This document shows positions 53,106 to 62,538 of a stretch of DNA of 64,000 nucleotides, piece by piece. Origin of the DNA: Methylibium rhizosphaerae (GTDB lineage Bacteria > Pseudomonadota > Gammaproteobacteria > Burkholderiales > Burkholderiaceae_C); the NCBI RefSeq assembly GCF_006386545.1, contig NZ_SWAR01000005.1:1-64000 (forward strand), given 5' to 3'. Position numbers and translations under genes: made by a program. Every line of letters starts with the position of its first letter. Position 1 is the stretch's first letter. The notes below the pieces were generated by a model. The model saw only the letters and a list, made by a program, of their open reading frames with translations, was not told the DNA's origin and did not search any database.

Positions 53106-53728
53106 ATGCCACCGCTGCCTGGCCGCCCTCACCACCGCTGGTGGCCATCCTGCGCGGGCTCGAACCCGAGCGCGCACACGAGGTGGGCCGGGTGCTGTTC
53201 GATGCCGGCTTCCGCGCCATCGAGGTGCCGCTCAACCGGCCCGGTGCATTGCAGGCGATTTCGACGCTGGTGCAGATGGCGCCGCCCGGCACGCTGGTCG
53301 GGGCCGGCACGGTGCTGGAGGTGGCGCAGGTCGAGGCGGTGGCCGCGGCCGGCGGGCAGCTCATCGTGTCGCCGCACTGCGACGAAGCGGTGATCCACAG
53401 CACCCGCAAGCTCGGGCTGTTTTCGGCCCCCGGCGTGTTCACCGCCACGGAAGCGTTTGCAGCGTTGCGCGCGGGCGCGCAGGCGCTGAAGCTGTTCCCG
53501 GCCGAGATGCTCACGCCGGCCGGCTTGCAGGCGCTGGCCACGGTGCTGCCGGCCGGCACGCCGCTGTGGCCGGTGGGCGGCATCACGCCGCAAAGCCTGC
53601 CGGGCTGGCGCGCCGCGGGGGCCACCGGCTTCGGCATCGGCGGGGCGCTGTTCAAGCCGGGTGTTGCGATCGACGAGCTGGCACGGCGTGCGCGGGCCTT
53701 CGTCGATGCCTGGCAGGCCGGGCAGTAG
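53102..53728 (+). CDS. dgoA: 2-dehydro-3-deoxy-6-phosphogalactonate aldolase
   Basis: A 208-residue class I aldolase of the KDPG/KDPGal family, cleaving the phosphorylated acid to pyruvate and glyceraldehyde-3-phosphate. VAILRGLEPERAHEVGRVLF (Arg and Glu of the active site) starts the barrel, GAGTVLEVAQVEAVAAAGGQ and IVSPHCDEAVI follow, and the Schiff-base Lys is in AQALKLFPAEM. GGITPQSLPGWRAAG is the phosphate site. ATG 53102 overlaps the dgoK stop by ATGA. It is the last gene of the long sugar operon. Confidence 0.93.
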   Translation: MNATAAWPPSPPLVAILRGLEPERAHEVGRVLFDAGFRAIEVPLNRPGALQAISTLVQMAPPGTLVGAGTVLEVAQVEAVAAAGGQLIVSPHCDEAVIHSTRKLGLFSAPGVFTATEAFAALRAGAQALKLFPAEMLTPAGLQALATVLPAGTPLWPVGGITPQSLPGWRAAGATGFGIGGALFKPGVAIDELARRARAFVDAWQAGQ

Positions 53729-53756
53729 CCCGGCGGCACCGCCTTGTCAGATCAGT

Positions 53757-53779
53757 CTCACCGCGTGCTGCGCGGTGAG
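53757..53779 (+). terminator. Hairpin after the sugar operon
   Basis: CTCACCGCG (53757-53765) and CGCGGTGAG (53771-53779) form a perfect 9-bp stem with a 5-base loop, 29 bases after the dgoA stop. There is no clear T-tract after it (CCGATGGTGG), so it may be a 3' stabiliser or a factor-dependent stop. Confidence 0.5.
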
Positions 53780-53846
53780 CCGATGGTGGCGCGCCGGCCG
53801 GCTGCCTAGTCTTCGTGTCATGGGCACTCCCGTTCAGGAGTCGGAC

Positions 53847-53969
53847 ATGACACCCTTGCGCAGCTACCTCATCACCCTGCTGGTCGGCCTCTTCGCCGCC
53901 GTGGCGCTGGCGCAGACGGCCACCGAGGTGGACGTCGCGCAGGTGCTCGAGGCGATCTGGAGCGAGTAG
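53847..53969 (+). CDS. Small secreted or membrane peptide
   Basis: A 40-residue peptide. The first ~22 residues (TPLRSYLITLLVGLFAAVAL plus AQ) form a signal peptide or a single membrane helix; the rest is TATEVDVAQVLEAIWSE, acidic. CAGGAG lies 6 bases before ATG 53847, which supports translation. It sits between the sugar operon and the convergent mmsA gene (5-base gap). No family is recognised. Confidence 0.6.
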   Translation: MTPLRSYLITLLVGLFAAVALAQTATEVDVAQVLEAIWSE

Positions 53970-53974
53970 AGCGG

Positions 53975-55507
<1,533 letters not shown>

Positions 55508-55580
55508 GGCGGTCTCCTCTTGTGAATGCGACGAGTCTAGGCGCCGGCCCGCCGCCCCGCCAGAGCACCGGCTTGATCTC

Positions 55581-55602
55581 ATTGTTCACATTGCCGAACA
55601 AT
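55581..55602. promoter_or_regulatory. Perfect inverted repeat over the LysR start
   Basis: ATTGTTC (55581-55587) and GAACAAT (55596-55602) form a perfect inverted repeat with 8-base spacer in the mmsA/lysR divergent region. It fits a LysR-type dyad. It covers ATG 55601, so either the protein starts at ATG 55610 or binding blocks its own translation start region. Confidence 0.6.
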
Positions 55603-56554
55603 GCATCTCATGATCGACACACGAAGCACCCATGCGCTGTGGGCGCACCTGCATGCGCTGGGCGTGCTGGCCGAATGCGGCAGCTACACCGCCGCGGCGC
55701 AGCGCCTGGGCATCAGCAAGGCGGCGATGAGCCAGCGCATCAGCGAGCTCGAGCGCGCCGCCGGCCTGCCGCTGGTGCGGCGCACCACGCGCAGCGTCCG
55801 CCTCACCGAAGCCGGCCAGCAGCTGGTGGACGCCACTCGCGACGCCTACCAGCAGATCGAGCGCAGCTTCGTCGGCGTGAAGGACATGGCCGGCGCGCCG
55901 CGCGGCCTGCTGCGCGTGACGGCGCCGGTGGCGCTAGGCCGGCAGCAGGTGGTTCCGCGGCTGGCGGCCTTCCTGCGCGAGTACACCGACATCCGCATCG
56001 AGCTCGAACTGAGCGACCGCCTCGTGCCGCTGGCGCAGGAAGGTTTCGACCTGGCGATACGCCATACCGCCACACCGCCCGACACGCATGTGGCCTGGGC
56101 GCTGTGCGAAACGCGCAGTGTGCTGGTGGCCAGCCGAGCCTACCTGCGCCGGCGCGGAACGCCCGGGCACCCGTCGGACCTGGCCATGCACGAGTGCCTG
56201 CACTACCTGCGCCCTGGTGAGTCACCGGTGTGGCGCTTCGAGCCCGAGCGCACGAGCCGCGAGCGGCCCGAGCCGGTGAGCGTGGCCATCCGCGGCTGCT
56301 TCGGCGCCAACAATTCGGAAGTGCTGCGCGAGGCGGTGATGGACGGGCTGGGCCTGGCGATCCTGCCGGACTTCAGTGCACAGGCGGCGCTCAAGGCCGG
56401 CCGTGTGGTGCGCGTGCTGCAGGGCTGGCGGCCGGTGGGCCTGTTCGGCGGGCACATCTATGCGCTGCGCCCCTACACGCCCCAGGTGCCTCGCGCGGTG
56501 CAGGCCTTCGTGCACTACCTGCGCGACGCCCTGCGTGACGGCTTCCCGGCCTGA
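55601..56554 (+). CDS. LysR-family regulator
   Basis: A 317-residue (or 314 from ATG 55610) LysR protein. The HTH is in VLAECGSYTAAAQRLGISKA followed by AMSQRISELERAAGLPLVRR; RSVRLTEAGQQLVDATRD closes the DNA-binding domain. The effector domain contains LRVTAPVALGRQQVVPRLAA and VAWALCETRSVLVASRAYLR, typical of the CrgA/DmlR group. It is probably the regulator of divergent mmsA. The dyad over the first start suggests autoregulation. Confidence 0.9.
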   Translation: MHLMIDTRSTHALWAHLHALGVLAECGSYTAAAQRLGISKAAMSQRISELERAAGLPLVRRTTRSVRLTEAGQQLVDATRDAYQQIERSFVGVKDMAGAPRGLLRVTAPVALGRQQVVPRLAAFLREYTDIRIELELSDRLVPLAQEGFDLAIRHTATPPDTHVAWALCETRSVLVASRAYLRRRGTPGHPSDLAMHECLHYLRPGESPVWRFEPERTSRERPEPVSVAIRGCFGANNSEVLREAVMDGLGLAILPDFSAQAALKAGRVVRVLQGWRPVGLFGGHIYALRPYTPQVPRAVQAFVHYLRDALRDGFPA

Positions 56555-56561
56555 GGCGGCG

Positions 56562-56594
56562 AAAAAAAAGCCCACCCGAATGAATCGGGTGGGC
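56562..56594 (-). terminator. Strong intrinsic terminator for a minus-strand transcript
   Basis: GCCCACCCGA (56570-56579) and TCGGGTGGGC (56585-56594) form a perfect 10-bp stem with a 5-base loop. On the minus strand it is followed by eight U (A-tract 56562-56569). This is the clearest intrinsic terminator in the window. On the plus strand no T-tract follows, so it is not for the LysR gene whose stop is just before it. The transcript it ends must start between here and the reductase gene at 56828 or include that gene. Confidence 0.8.
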
Positions 56595-56827
56595 GTCTGG
56601 AAGTCCTCAAAAAAAGGACGTCGTTGGGAGCCTGTGAGCCTTGCGATCTTGAGTGTCGTTCGGGCCCTGTCTTTTCGTCGATCTGAGCAGACCCGTGTGA
56701 CAGCAAACGGGGGCCAGTTTATGAGTCGGGCTGCTGCAGCGACCATCCCTCGAACGAGGGAAGCCCGTGACCATCGACCGTCCGTCAGGCTGCAGCGACC
56801 GTCCAAGGCCGCCTGGTTTTCATTTGC
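56595..56827 (-). ncRNA. Candidate untranslated RNA or long 3' region
   Basis: A 233-base stretch with no credible gene, ending (minus strand) in the strong terminator. Features read on the minus strand: a small hairpin GTCCT-TTTTTTG-AGGAC (56608-56624 region), CCCTCG-TT-CGAGGG (56747-56760), and a CATAAA hexamer near 56717-56722 that could be a -10 site. A transcript from there would be about 140-155 bases. It could equally be the 3' untranslated region of the flavodoxin-like gene. No known RNA family is recognised. Confidence 0.35.
56733..56804. repeat. Direct repeat pair in gene-poor stretch
   Basis: GCTGCAGCGACCATCC (56733-56748) and GCTGCAGCGACCGTCC (56789-56804) differ at one of 16 positions, 56 bases apart, with a further partial copy GACCATCGACCGTCC between them (56769-56783). 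They flank the CCCTCGAACGAGGG palindrome. They may be binding sites for a regulator or traces of a small duplication. Confidence 0.55.
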
Positions 56828-57397
56828 TTACCAATGCGTGGCGCCGATGAAGAACTGCTCGGCTTCGGCCAGCGCCTGCGCGTCTGCATCCACCGCACCG
56901 GGCGGTCCACCCTTGCCCCACAGTGCCCCGGCAAAGTGCATGGCCATGAAGCCCGCACACAGGCGATAGCTCTCGAGCATGGGCTCTGCCTTGGCGCGGT
57001 CGCCGCTGGTGGCCACCACCCACAGCCGCTTGCCGGCCATGCGCGCCTTGAAGTCGACACCGGGCACGCGCATCCAAGCGCTCCAGTGGTCGAAGTAGAG
57101 CTTCAGCGAGGCAGGCACCGAGTACCAGTACACCGGCGACACGAGCACGAGATCGGTGGCCTCGAGCGTCGCATCGAGCAGCCTGCGAGCGGCGCCTTCG
57201 GGCATGGGATACACGCCCGCCGAATGGCGCAGGTCCACGAAGGGCGGCAGGGGCCAGTCGGCCAGGCGCAGCCAGGACTGGGTCGTGCCTGTGGACAGCC
57301 GGGCCGCGGCGCGGCGCGCGAGCGCTTCGGTGTTGCCCGTGATGCCCGGCTCGCGCGTGGCGGCGTTCAGGAAGAGGAAATGGCGGTTCGTCGTCAT
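56828..57397 (-). CDS. NAD(P)H-dependent flavodoxin-like oxidoreductase
   Basis: A 189-residue flavodoxin-fold protein. The start FLFLNAATREPGITGNTEAL has the FMN phosphate loop (Ala-Thr-Arg-Glu-x-Gly-x-x-Gly-Asn-Thr), and VLVSPVYWYSVPASLKLYFD plus ATSGDRAKAEPMLESYRLC are the NAD(P)H quinone or azo reductase motifs. It probably reduces quinones or related electrophiles. It lies 17 bases after (upstream on the plus map) the dadA stop, on the same strand. Confidence 0.85.
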   Translation of the reverse strand: MTTNRHFLFLNAATREPGITGNTEALARRAAARLSTGTTQSWLRLADWPLPPFVDLRHSAGVYPMPEGAARRLLDATLEATDLVLVSPVYWYSVPASLKLYFDHWSAWMRVPGVDFKARMAGKRLWVVATSGDRAKAEPMLESYRLCAGFMAMHFAGALWGKGGPPGAVDADAQALAEAEQFFIGATHW

Positions 57398-57414
57398 GCC
57401 GCCATTATGGAAAC

Positions 57415-58728
57415 TCAGGCCAGGTGAGGCCGCAGCCGCGAACCCACCGGCTGCGGCAGGTCTCCGTAGAACTCGAAGTTCAGTGCCGGCTGCTTGCCGC
57501 TGATGAGCTCGGCCAGAGCCCGGCCGGAGCCTGCGCCGTGGGTCCAGCCGAGCGTGCCGTGGCCCGCGTTCACCCACAGCCGCCCGAGCTTCGTGCGGCC
57601 GATGTAGGGGATGTTGGTCGGCGTGCTGGGGCGCAGCCCGGTCCAGAAGTTGGCCTCGGTCGTGTCGGCCACGCCGGGGAACAGCTCTTCATAGCGTCGC
57701 ACCAGCGCCTCGCAGCGCACCCGCGAGGTGCTGCTGTCGAGCGAGGTGTCGTAGCCGGCCAGCTCCGCCGTGCCGGCGATGCGGATGAAGTCGCCCAGGC
57801 GCGAGATCGCGATCTTGCGGGCGTCGTCGATCATGCTGACCACGCTGGCGCGGTCGGGCTGCTTGAGGCGCAGCGTGGCCGAGTAGCCCTTGGCCGGGTA
57901 GATGTTGAGCGACACGCCGAGCGGCCGCAGCAGCGGCGCGGTGTACGAGCCCAGCGCTGCGACGTAGGCATCGGCCTTCAGCACCGTCTTCTTGCCGCTG
58001 GCCTGTTCGGCCACCGTGACCTGGCTCACTTCGCCGCCGGCCTTTTCGATGGCAACGACGTCGTGCTGGTAGAGGAAGCGCGCGCCCCGGGCGATGCAGC
58101 GCCTGGCCAGCTCCTGTGTGAAGACACGCGCATCGCCGGATTCGTCGCTCGGCGTGTAGGTGCCGCCGGCGATGCGAGGCCCCCAGGCGGCCAGCGCCGG
58201 CTCGATCTTCAGCACCTCGTCGCGGCTGAGCACGCGCCGGTCGACGCCATGGGTGCGCATGAGTTCGGCACCGGCCGCGCCGGCGTCGAAGTCCTTCTGC
58301 GAGCTGAAGAAGTGCAGGATGCCCCGCTCGAGCCGGTTGTATTCGATGCCGGTGGCAGCCACCAGCGACTTGAGCGACTCATGGCTGTAGCGGCCCAGCG
58401 CAACGAGCTGTTCGACATTGCGCTCGAAGGCGCCGTCGGTGCACTGGGTGAGGAACGAAAGGCCCCAGCGCCACTGGGCGGGGTCGAGCCGCGGGCGGAA
58501 CAGCAGCGGCGAGTCGTCGCGCAGGAGCCACTTCAGCACCTTCAGCGGCGCCTCGGCATTGGCCCAGGGCTCGCAGAAGCTCACCGAGATCTGTGCGCCG
58601 TTGGCAAAGCTGGTCTCCAGCGCCGCGTCGGCCTGCCGGTCGACCACGGTCACCTCATGCCCTTCTTCGAGCAGGTACCAGGCGGTGGACACGCCGATGA
58701 TGCCGGCGCCGAGGATGACGACTTTCAT
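57415..58728 (-). CDS. dadA: D-amino acid dehydrogenase small subunit
   Basis: A 437-residue FAD-dependent enzyme at the inner membrane that oxidises D-alanine and other D-amino acids to oxo acids. The FAD motif KVVILGAGIIGVSTAWYLLE begins at residue 2, and the second FAD part GRLWVNAGHGTLGWTHGAGS is near the C-terminus, as in DadA. Length matches the family (about 430). ATG 58728 is the family start. It probably works in D-amino acid use; its co-localisation with argO and argP is suggestive but not a known operon. Confidence 0.93.
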   Translation of the reverse strand: MKVVILGAGIIGVSTAWYLLEEGHEVTVVDRQADAALETSFANGAQISVSFCEPWANAEAPLKVLKWLLRDDSPLLFRPRLDPAQWRWGLSFLTQCTDGAFERNVEQLVALGRYSHESLKSLVAATGIEYNRLERGILHFFSSQKDFDAGAAGAELMRTHGVDRRVLSRDEVLKIEPALAAWGPRIAGGTYTPSDESGDARVFTQELARRCIARGARFLYQHDVVAIEKAGGEVSQVTVAEQASGKKTVLKADAYVAALGSYTAPLLRPLGVSLNIYPAKGYSATLRLKQPDRASVVSMIDDARKIAISRLGDFIRIAGTAELAGYDTSLDSSTSRVRCEALVRRYEELFPGVADTTEANFWTGLRPSTPTNIPYIGRTKLGRLWVNAGHGTLGWTHGAGSGRALAELISGKQPALNFEFYGDLPQPVGSRLRPHLA

Positions 58729-58754
58729 GCCCGCTCCTTGTGGGTGCGTTGTGC

Positions 58755-59405
58755 TCACATCAACGGCCTGGCGAGCAATTGCCAGGCCACGAAAAACATC
58801 ACGGCTGCCACGACCGCGTCGATGGCACGCCACACCTGCGGGCGCTGCAGCCAGGGCGCGGCGGCGGCCGCGCCATAGCCCAGCGCGGCAAACCAGGCGA
58901 GCGACGCCAGCCCGGCGCCGGCCGCGAACGCGGCACGCGCATCGCCGCGGTGCTGTGCGCCCACGCTGCCCAGCAGCACCACGGTGTCGAGGTACACGTG
59001 CGGGTTCAGGTAGGTCATCGCGGCGGCGGCCATCAGGGTGTCGCGCAGGCTGGACACCGCACCTGCCGCCTGCAGGCTGCCGTGCACCGGCGCGATCGCG
59101 CGCCGGAGCGCCACCACGCCATACCAGGCGAGAAAGGCTGCCCCGCCCCAGCGCAGCCATTCCAGCGCGGTCGGCGAGCCCGAGATCAGCGAGCCCAGGC
59201 CGTAGACACCGGCCATGATGAGGAGCCAGTCCGACAGCACGCACAGGAGGACCGTCGGCCCCACGTGCGCACGCGCGAGCCCTTGCCGCAGTACCAGCGC
59301 GTTCTGCGCCCCGATCGCCATGATGAGCCCGGCGCCCATGAAGAAGCCCTGCCCCAAGGCAGCACCTGCAGCGGACGCGTCGATGGGAAAGGCGGGCACA
59401 GACAT
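58755..59405 (-). CDS. argO: Arginine/lysine exporter ArgO (LysE family)
   Basis: A 216-residue exporter with about six membrane segments. GFFMGAGLIMAIGAQNALVL with its GAQNA motif, and TYLNPHVYLDTVVLLGSVGA, identify the LysE/ArgO group rather than RhtB. It is divergent from argP at 59480 as in many proteobacteria, where ArgP activates argO in response to arginine or lysine. ATG 59405 is chosen; an in-frame ATG at 59444 is in the promoter region. Confidence 0.93.
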   Translation of the reverse strand: MSVPAFPIDASAAGAALGQGFFMGAGLIMAIGAQNALVLRQGLARAHVGPTVLLCVLSDWLLIMAGVYGLGSLISGSPTALEWLRWGGAAFLAWYGVVALRRAIAPVHGSLQAAGAVSSLRDTLMAAAAMTYLNPHVYLDTVVLLGSVGAQHRGDARAAFAAGAGLASLAWFAALGYGAAAAAPWLQRPQVWRAIDAVVAAVMFFVAWQLLARPLM

Positions 59406-59436
59406 GGCCCGGATTGTCGGCAGCCCGGCATCGAAC

Positions 59437-59452
59437 ATGAACACTCATTCAT
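59437..59452. promoter_or_regulatory. Candidate ArgP site in divergent promoter
   Basis: ATGAA (59437-59441) and TTCAT (59448-59452) form a dyad with 6-base spacer in an A+T-rich stretch between argO and argP (ATTCATATTC and TTACATTAG follow). ArgP-type regulators bind dyads next to the argO promoter. Size and location fit; the T-N11-A spacing is off by one. Confidence 0.45.
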
Positions 59453-59479
59453 ATTCTTCCGATTACATTAGCGGCGCTT

Positions 59480-60493
59480 ATGAAGTCACTGGACCCTGCT
59501 GCCCTCGACTGCTTGGCCGCGCTGGCCGATGACGGCAGCTTCGAACGGGCGGCCGTGCGCCTGGCCATCACGCAATCGGCCGTGTCGCAGCGCCTGCGTG
59601 CGCTTGAGGCCCAGGTCGGCCAGCTGCTGGTGGTTCGCTCTCGCCCCTTGCGGCTCACCGAGCCGGGCAAGGTGCTGCTGCGCCTGGCGAGACAGTGGCA
59701 CGCCCTGCGCGCCGACGTCTCGCGCGAACTGGGCGCCTCGGGCGGCGACGAGCGCGTCGCGGTGGCGGTCAACGCGGACAGCCTGGCCACCTGGGTGCTG
59801 CCTGCACTCGACGCCCTCGTGCAGGAAGGCCACCGCGCCGGATTCGGACTCGAGCTGGTGGTCGACGACCAGGACTTCACCCACGACTGGCTGCGCCAGG
59901 GTGCCGTGCTCGGCTGCGTGACCACGGTGAGCCAGGCGCTGCGCGGCTGCAGCGTCACGCCGCTCGGGGTGATGCGCTACGTCGCGGTGGCGAGCCCCGC
60001 CTACGTGCACCAGCAGTTGGGTGGCGACGCGAAGCGGGGCTTGCACGAAGGCAACTTCGCCCACGTGCCGTTCCTGGTGTTCAACCGCAAGGACGACATG
60101 CAGGCGCAGTGGGTCTCACGCGCCTTCAGGGTGCGCGGCCCGCGGCTGACCGAACGTTTCGTGCCGTCGTCGGAGGCCTATGTGCGAGCCGCCACCATGG
60201 GCTGGGGCGTGGGTGTGGTCCCCGAACTGCAGGTGAGGGAGGCACTCGATCGGGGCGAGCTGCTCGCGTTGCGCGATGACACGTCGGTCGACGTGGCCTT
60301 GTACTGGCATCAGTGGAAGTTGCTGCCGGACACCACTTCCGCGGGCTTGGCCCCTGCTCGGATGCGTCCCGCCTTGCTCGACCGCATCGGCCAGGCCCTC
60401 GCCGAAGGTGCACGCGCCGCGCTGGTGCCCGAAAAGCCTTTGCAACCAGCCAGGAAGGCCTCAGCGACTCGCGGCGGAAGACGCCGCCTGTGA
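59480..60493 (+). CDS. argP: LysR-type regulator ArgP
   Basis: A 337-residue LysR protein of the ArgP/IciA group. The start AALDCLAALADDGSFERAAV and RLAITQSAVSQRLRALEAQV are the HTH; LLVVRSRPLRLTEPGKVLLR is typical of ArgP. The effector domain has LVVDDQDFTHDWLRQGAVLG and AATMGWGVGVVPELQV. The C-terminal ~35 residues are basic and longer than in E. coli ArgP (about 297), reaching the convergent small gene. It probably senses Lys/Arg and activates divergent argO. Confidence 0.93.
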   Translation: MKSLDPAALDCLAALADDGSFERAAVRLAITQSAVSQRLRALEAQVGQLLVVRSRPLRLTEPGKVLLRLARQWHALRADVSRELGASGGDERVAVAVNADSLATWVLPALDALVQEGHRAGFGLELVVDDQDFTHDWLRQGAVLGCVTTVSQALRGCSVTPLGVMRYVAVASPAYVHQQLGGDAKRGLHEGNFAHVPFLVFNRKDDMQAQWVSRAFRVRGPRLTERFVPSSEAYVRAATMGWGVGVVPELQVREALDRGELLALRDDTSVDVALYWHQWKLLPDTTSAGLAPARMRPALLDRIGQALAEGARAALVPEKPLQPARKASATRGGRRRL

Positions 60494-60703
60494 TGGGGCG
60501 CGGCCCGCGCGGGGCGGCTCGCGTACCAGTTCTGAGCGCAGGTTCTGCAGACGTTGCTCGGCCCGCTGGCCCAGCGTGGGCGGTTCGAGATCGAAGTTGA
60601 ACGACTCGCCCACCCCCTCGTCGCTCGCAGCAAGCAGCACGGCGCTGGCCACAGCACCAGCGATGGTTCCCCATGTGAGCATTTGCAGCGACAAGTGACT
60701 CAT
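60461..60703 (-). CDS. Small hypothetical membrane-anchored protein
   Basis: An 80-residue protein with one N-terminal membrane helix (LTWGTIAGAVASAVLLAAS, residues ~9-27), then an acidic and amphipathic part EGVGESFNFDLEPPTLGQRA. The C-terminus is Ala/Arg/Ser rich and overlaps the argP end by 33 bases convergently. GGATAGGAAA lies before ATG 60703. No family is recognised; the overlap lowers the certainty of its end. Confidence 0.5.
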   Translation of the reverse strand: MSHLSLQMLTWGTIAGAVASAVLLAASDEGVGESFNFDLEPPTLGQRAEQRLQNLRSELVREPPRAGRAPSQAASSAASR

Positions 60704-60825
60704 GGCCGTTTCCTATCCCTGAGGGAGCTTAGTGTGCGATGTTGCGCAATCCCATCCACCTGTTGGGGGACTCGGCGCGCTGCATCGATCCGGATGTCAC
60801 GGCGCGTGGGCAGAATGCGTGCCCG

Positions 60826-62421
60826 ATGTCCCACGATGCCGCTGTCGCTGCCCGCCGACACCTGCTGCTGCGCCTTGGCTCCGGCACGGCAGCGCTGGCC
60901 TTCGCTGCGCTGTTTTCGCCGCGGTTGAGCGGCGACACGCGCCGCACCGCTGCGGTGGGGTTCGACGAATACCCGTTCAAGCTCGGCGTGGCCAGCGGTC
61001 AGCCGCGCCCCGTGAGCATCGTGATCTGGACGCGCCTGGCGCCCGCACCGATGCAACCGCTGGGGGGTCTGCCGCCATCGCCCATTGCAGTGCGCTGGGA
61101 AGTGGCGGAGGACCTGGCCTTCGCGAAGCCCGTGCGGCACGGCGTCGTCGAAGCGCTGCCCGAGCATGCCCACAGCGTGCACGTCCACGTCAGCGGCCTG
61201 TCTCCGAGCCGCGAATACTTCTATCGCTTCATGAGCGGCGACGCGGTGAGCCCGATCGGACGCACCCGCACTGCGCCGGCCGTCGATGCCGGAGTGGCGC
61301 GCGTGCGCCTGGCGCTGGCCTCGTGCCAGCACTACGAATACGGCCACTACGCGGTGCACCGCGAGATCGCAACGCGCGATCTCGACTGCGTGCTGTTCGT
61401 CGGCGACTACATCTACGAGAACAACCTCTCGCCGCTGCTGGCCATGCGCCCCCACGAAGGTCCGCCACCGCGGTCGCTCGAGGACTACCGCCGCCGCCAC
61501 GCACACTACAAGCTCGACGCCGACCTTCGTGCTGCGCATGCCGCACACCCATGGATCCTGACGTGGGACGACCACGAAGTACTGAACGATTACGCGGCCG
61601 ACCATGGGAGCGAACTCGACCACCCCGGGTTCATCGAGCGGCGCATCGCAGCCTACAAGGCCTACTTCGAGCATCTGCCGTTTTCACCGCTGCAGTTGCC
61701 CGAGGGGCAGCACATGCGCCTGCACGATCGCTACAGCTTCGGCAGGTTGATCGACCTGTGGGTCCTCGATGGCCGCCAGTACCGCAGCAACCAGGCCTGC
61801 AACGACGCCGCGCACAGTGGCGGCCGCATCCTCTCATCGCAGCAGTGTGCGCAGTTGGGCGACACCGCCCGCTCGGTCTTCGGGGCAGGGCAGGAGCGCT
61901 GGCTGACGCAGGGGCTCGCCGCCAGCACGCGGCGCTGGAAGCTGCTGGGCCAGGGCTCTCAGATGAGCCCCAGCGGCCTCGACACGCCGATGGGCCGCAC
62001 CATCTACACCGACAGCTGGGACGGCTATCCGCAGGCGCGCGAACGCCTGCTGCGTTCGCTTGCCGACGCGCGTCTGGGCAACGTCACCTGCCTGGGCGGC
62101 GACGTGCATCGCCATGTGGCCGCGCCGTTGCGCGTGGTGCCCAATGACGAGAGGTCGCCTGCCGTGGCGAGCGAGTTCGTCACCAGTTCGATCACCAGCC
62201 GAGGTCTGTCGGAGGCTGCGAACCTGGCCCTGCGCTGGTCCAACCCGGACCTGCTGCACGCGCGCAGCGACGAACGCGGTTATGCGCTGATCGACGTCAC
62301 GCCCGAGCGCCTGCACTGCGAGTTCCGCGCTGCAGCATTCCCGGTGGCCCACGCGGCCCGCCTTCACTCCCAGGCCAGCTTCGTGGTCGAGTCCGGACAC
62401 GCCGGCCCCCTGCGTGCGTAA
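60826..62421 (+). CDS. phoD: PhoD-family alkaline phosphatase/phosphodiesterase
   Basis: A protein of about 531 residues of the PhoD type, an exported metallo-phosphatase (Fe/Ca). The N-terminus AARRHLLLRLGSGTAALAFA is a Tat-like signal. The N-terminal fibronectin-like part has FKLGVASGQPRPVSIVIWTR; the catalytic part has VLFVGDYIYENNL, ILTWDDHEVLNDYAADHGSE, LDGRQYRSNQACN and CLGGDVHRHVAAPL. ATG 60826 suits the signal; an upstream ATG at 60739 would add 29 residues. With PhoX it suggests adaptation to organic phosphate. Confidence 0.92.
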   Translation: MSHDAAVAARRHLLLRLGSGTAALAFAALFSPRLSGDTRRTAAVGFDEYPFKLGVASGQPRPVSIVIWTRLAPAPMQPLGGLPPSPIAVRWEVAEDLAFAKPVRHGVVEALPEHAHSVHVHVSGLSPSREYFYRFMSGDAVSPIGRTRTAPAVDAGVARVRLALASCQHYEYGHYAVHREIATRDLDCVLFVGDYIYENNLSPLLAMRPHEGPPPRSLEDYRRRHAHYKLDADLRAAHAAHPWILTWDDHEVLNDYAADHGSELDHPGFIERRIAAYKAYFEHLPFSPLQLPEGQHMRLHDRYSFGRLIDLWVLDGRQYRSNQACNDAAHSGGRILSSQQCAQLGDTARSVFGAGQERWLTQGLAASTRRWKLLGQGSQMSPSGLDTPMGRTIYTDSWDGYPQARERLLRSLADARLGNVTCLGGDVHRHVAAPLRVVPNDERSPAVASEFVTSSITSRGLSEAANLALRWSNPDLLHARSDERGYALIDVTPERLHCEFRAAAFPVAHAARLHSQASFVVESGHAGPLRA

Positions 62422-62538
62422 GACTTCACGCGGGCCGCAGATGTGCGGCGTTTGCCCCCTTATTTGTCCCCTCGCCGAGCCGACATCTGTACACACTGGG
62501 TAACACATCGCTACCCGTACCCGCTGTTGGAGGTCGAC

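Noticed and set aside
56515-56706. Possible leader peptide before the minus-strand terminator (attenuator)
   Set aside because: The frame passes through the terminator into the LysR gene, has no run of a single amino acid codon, and no biosynthetic operon follows.
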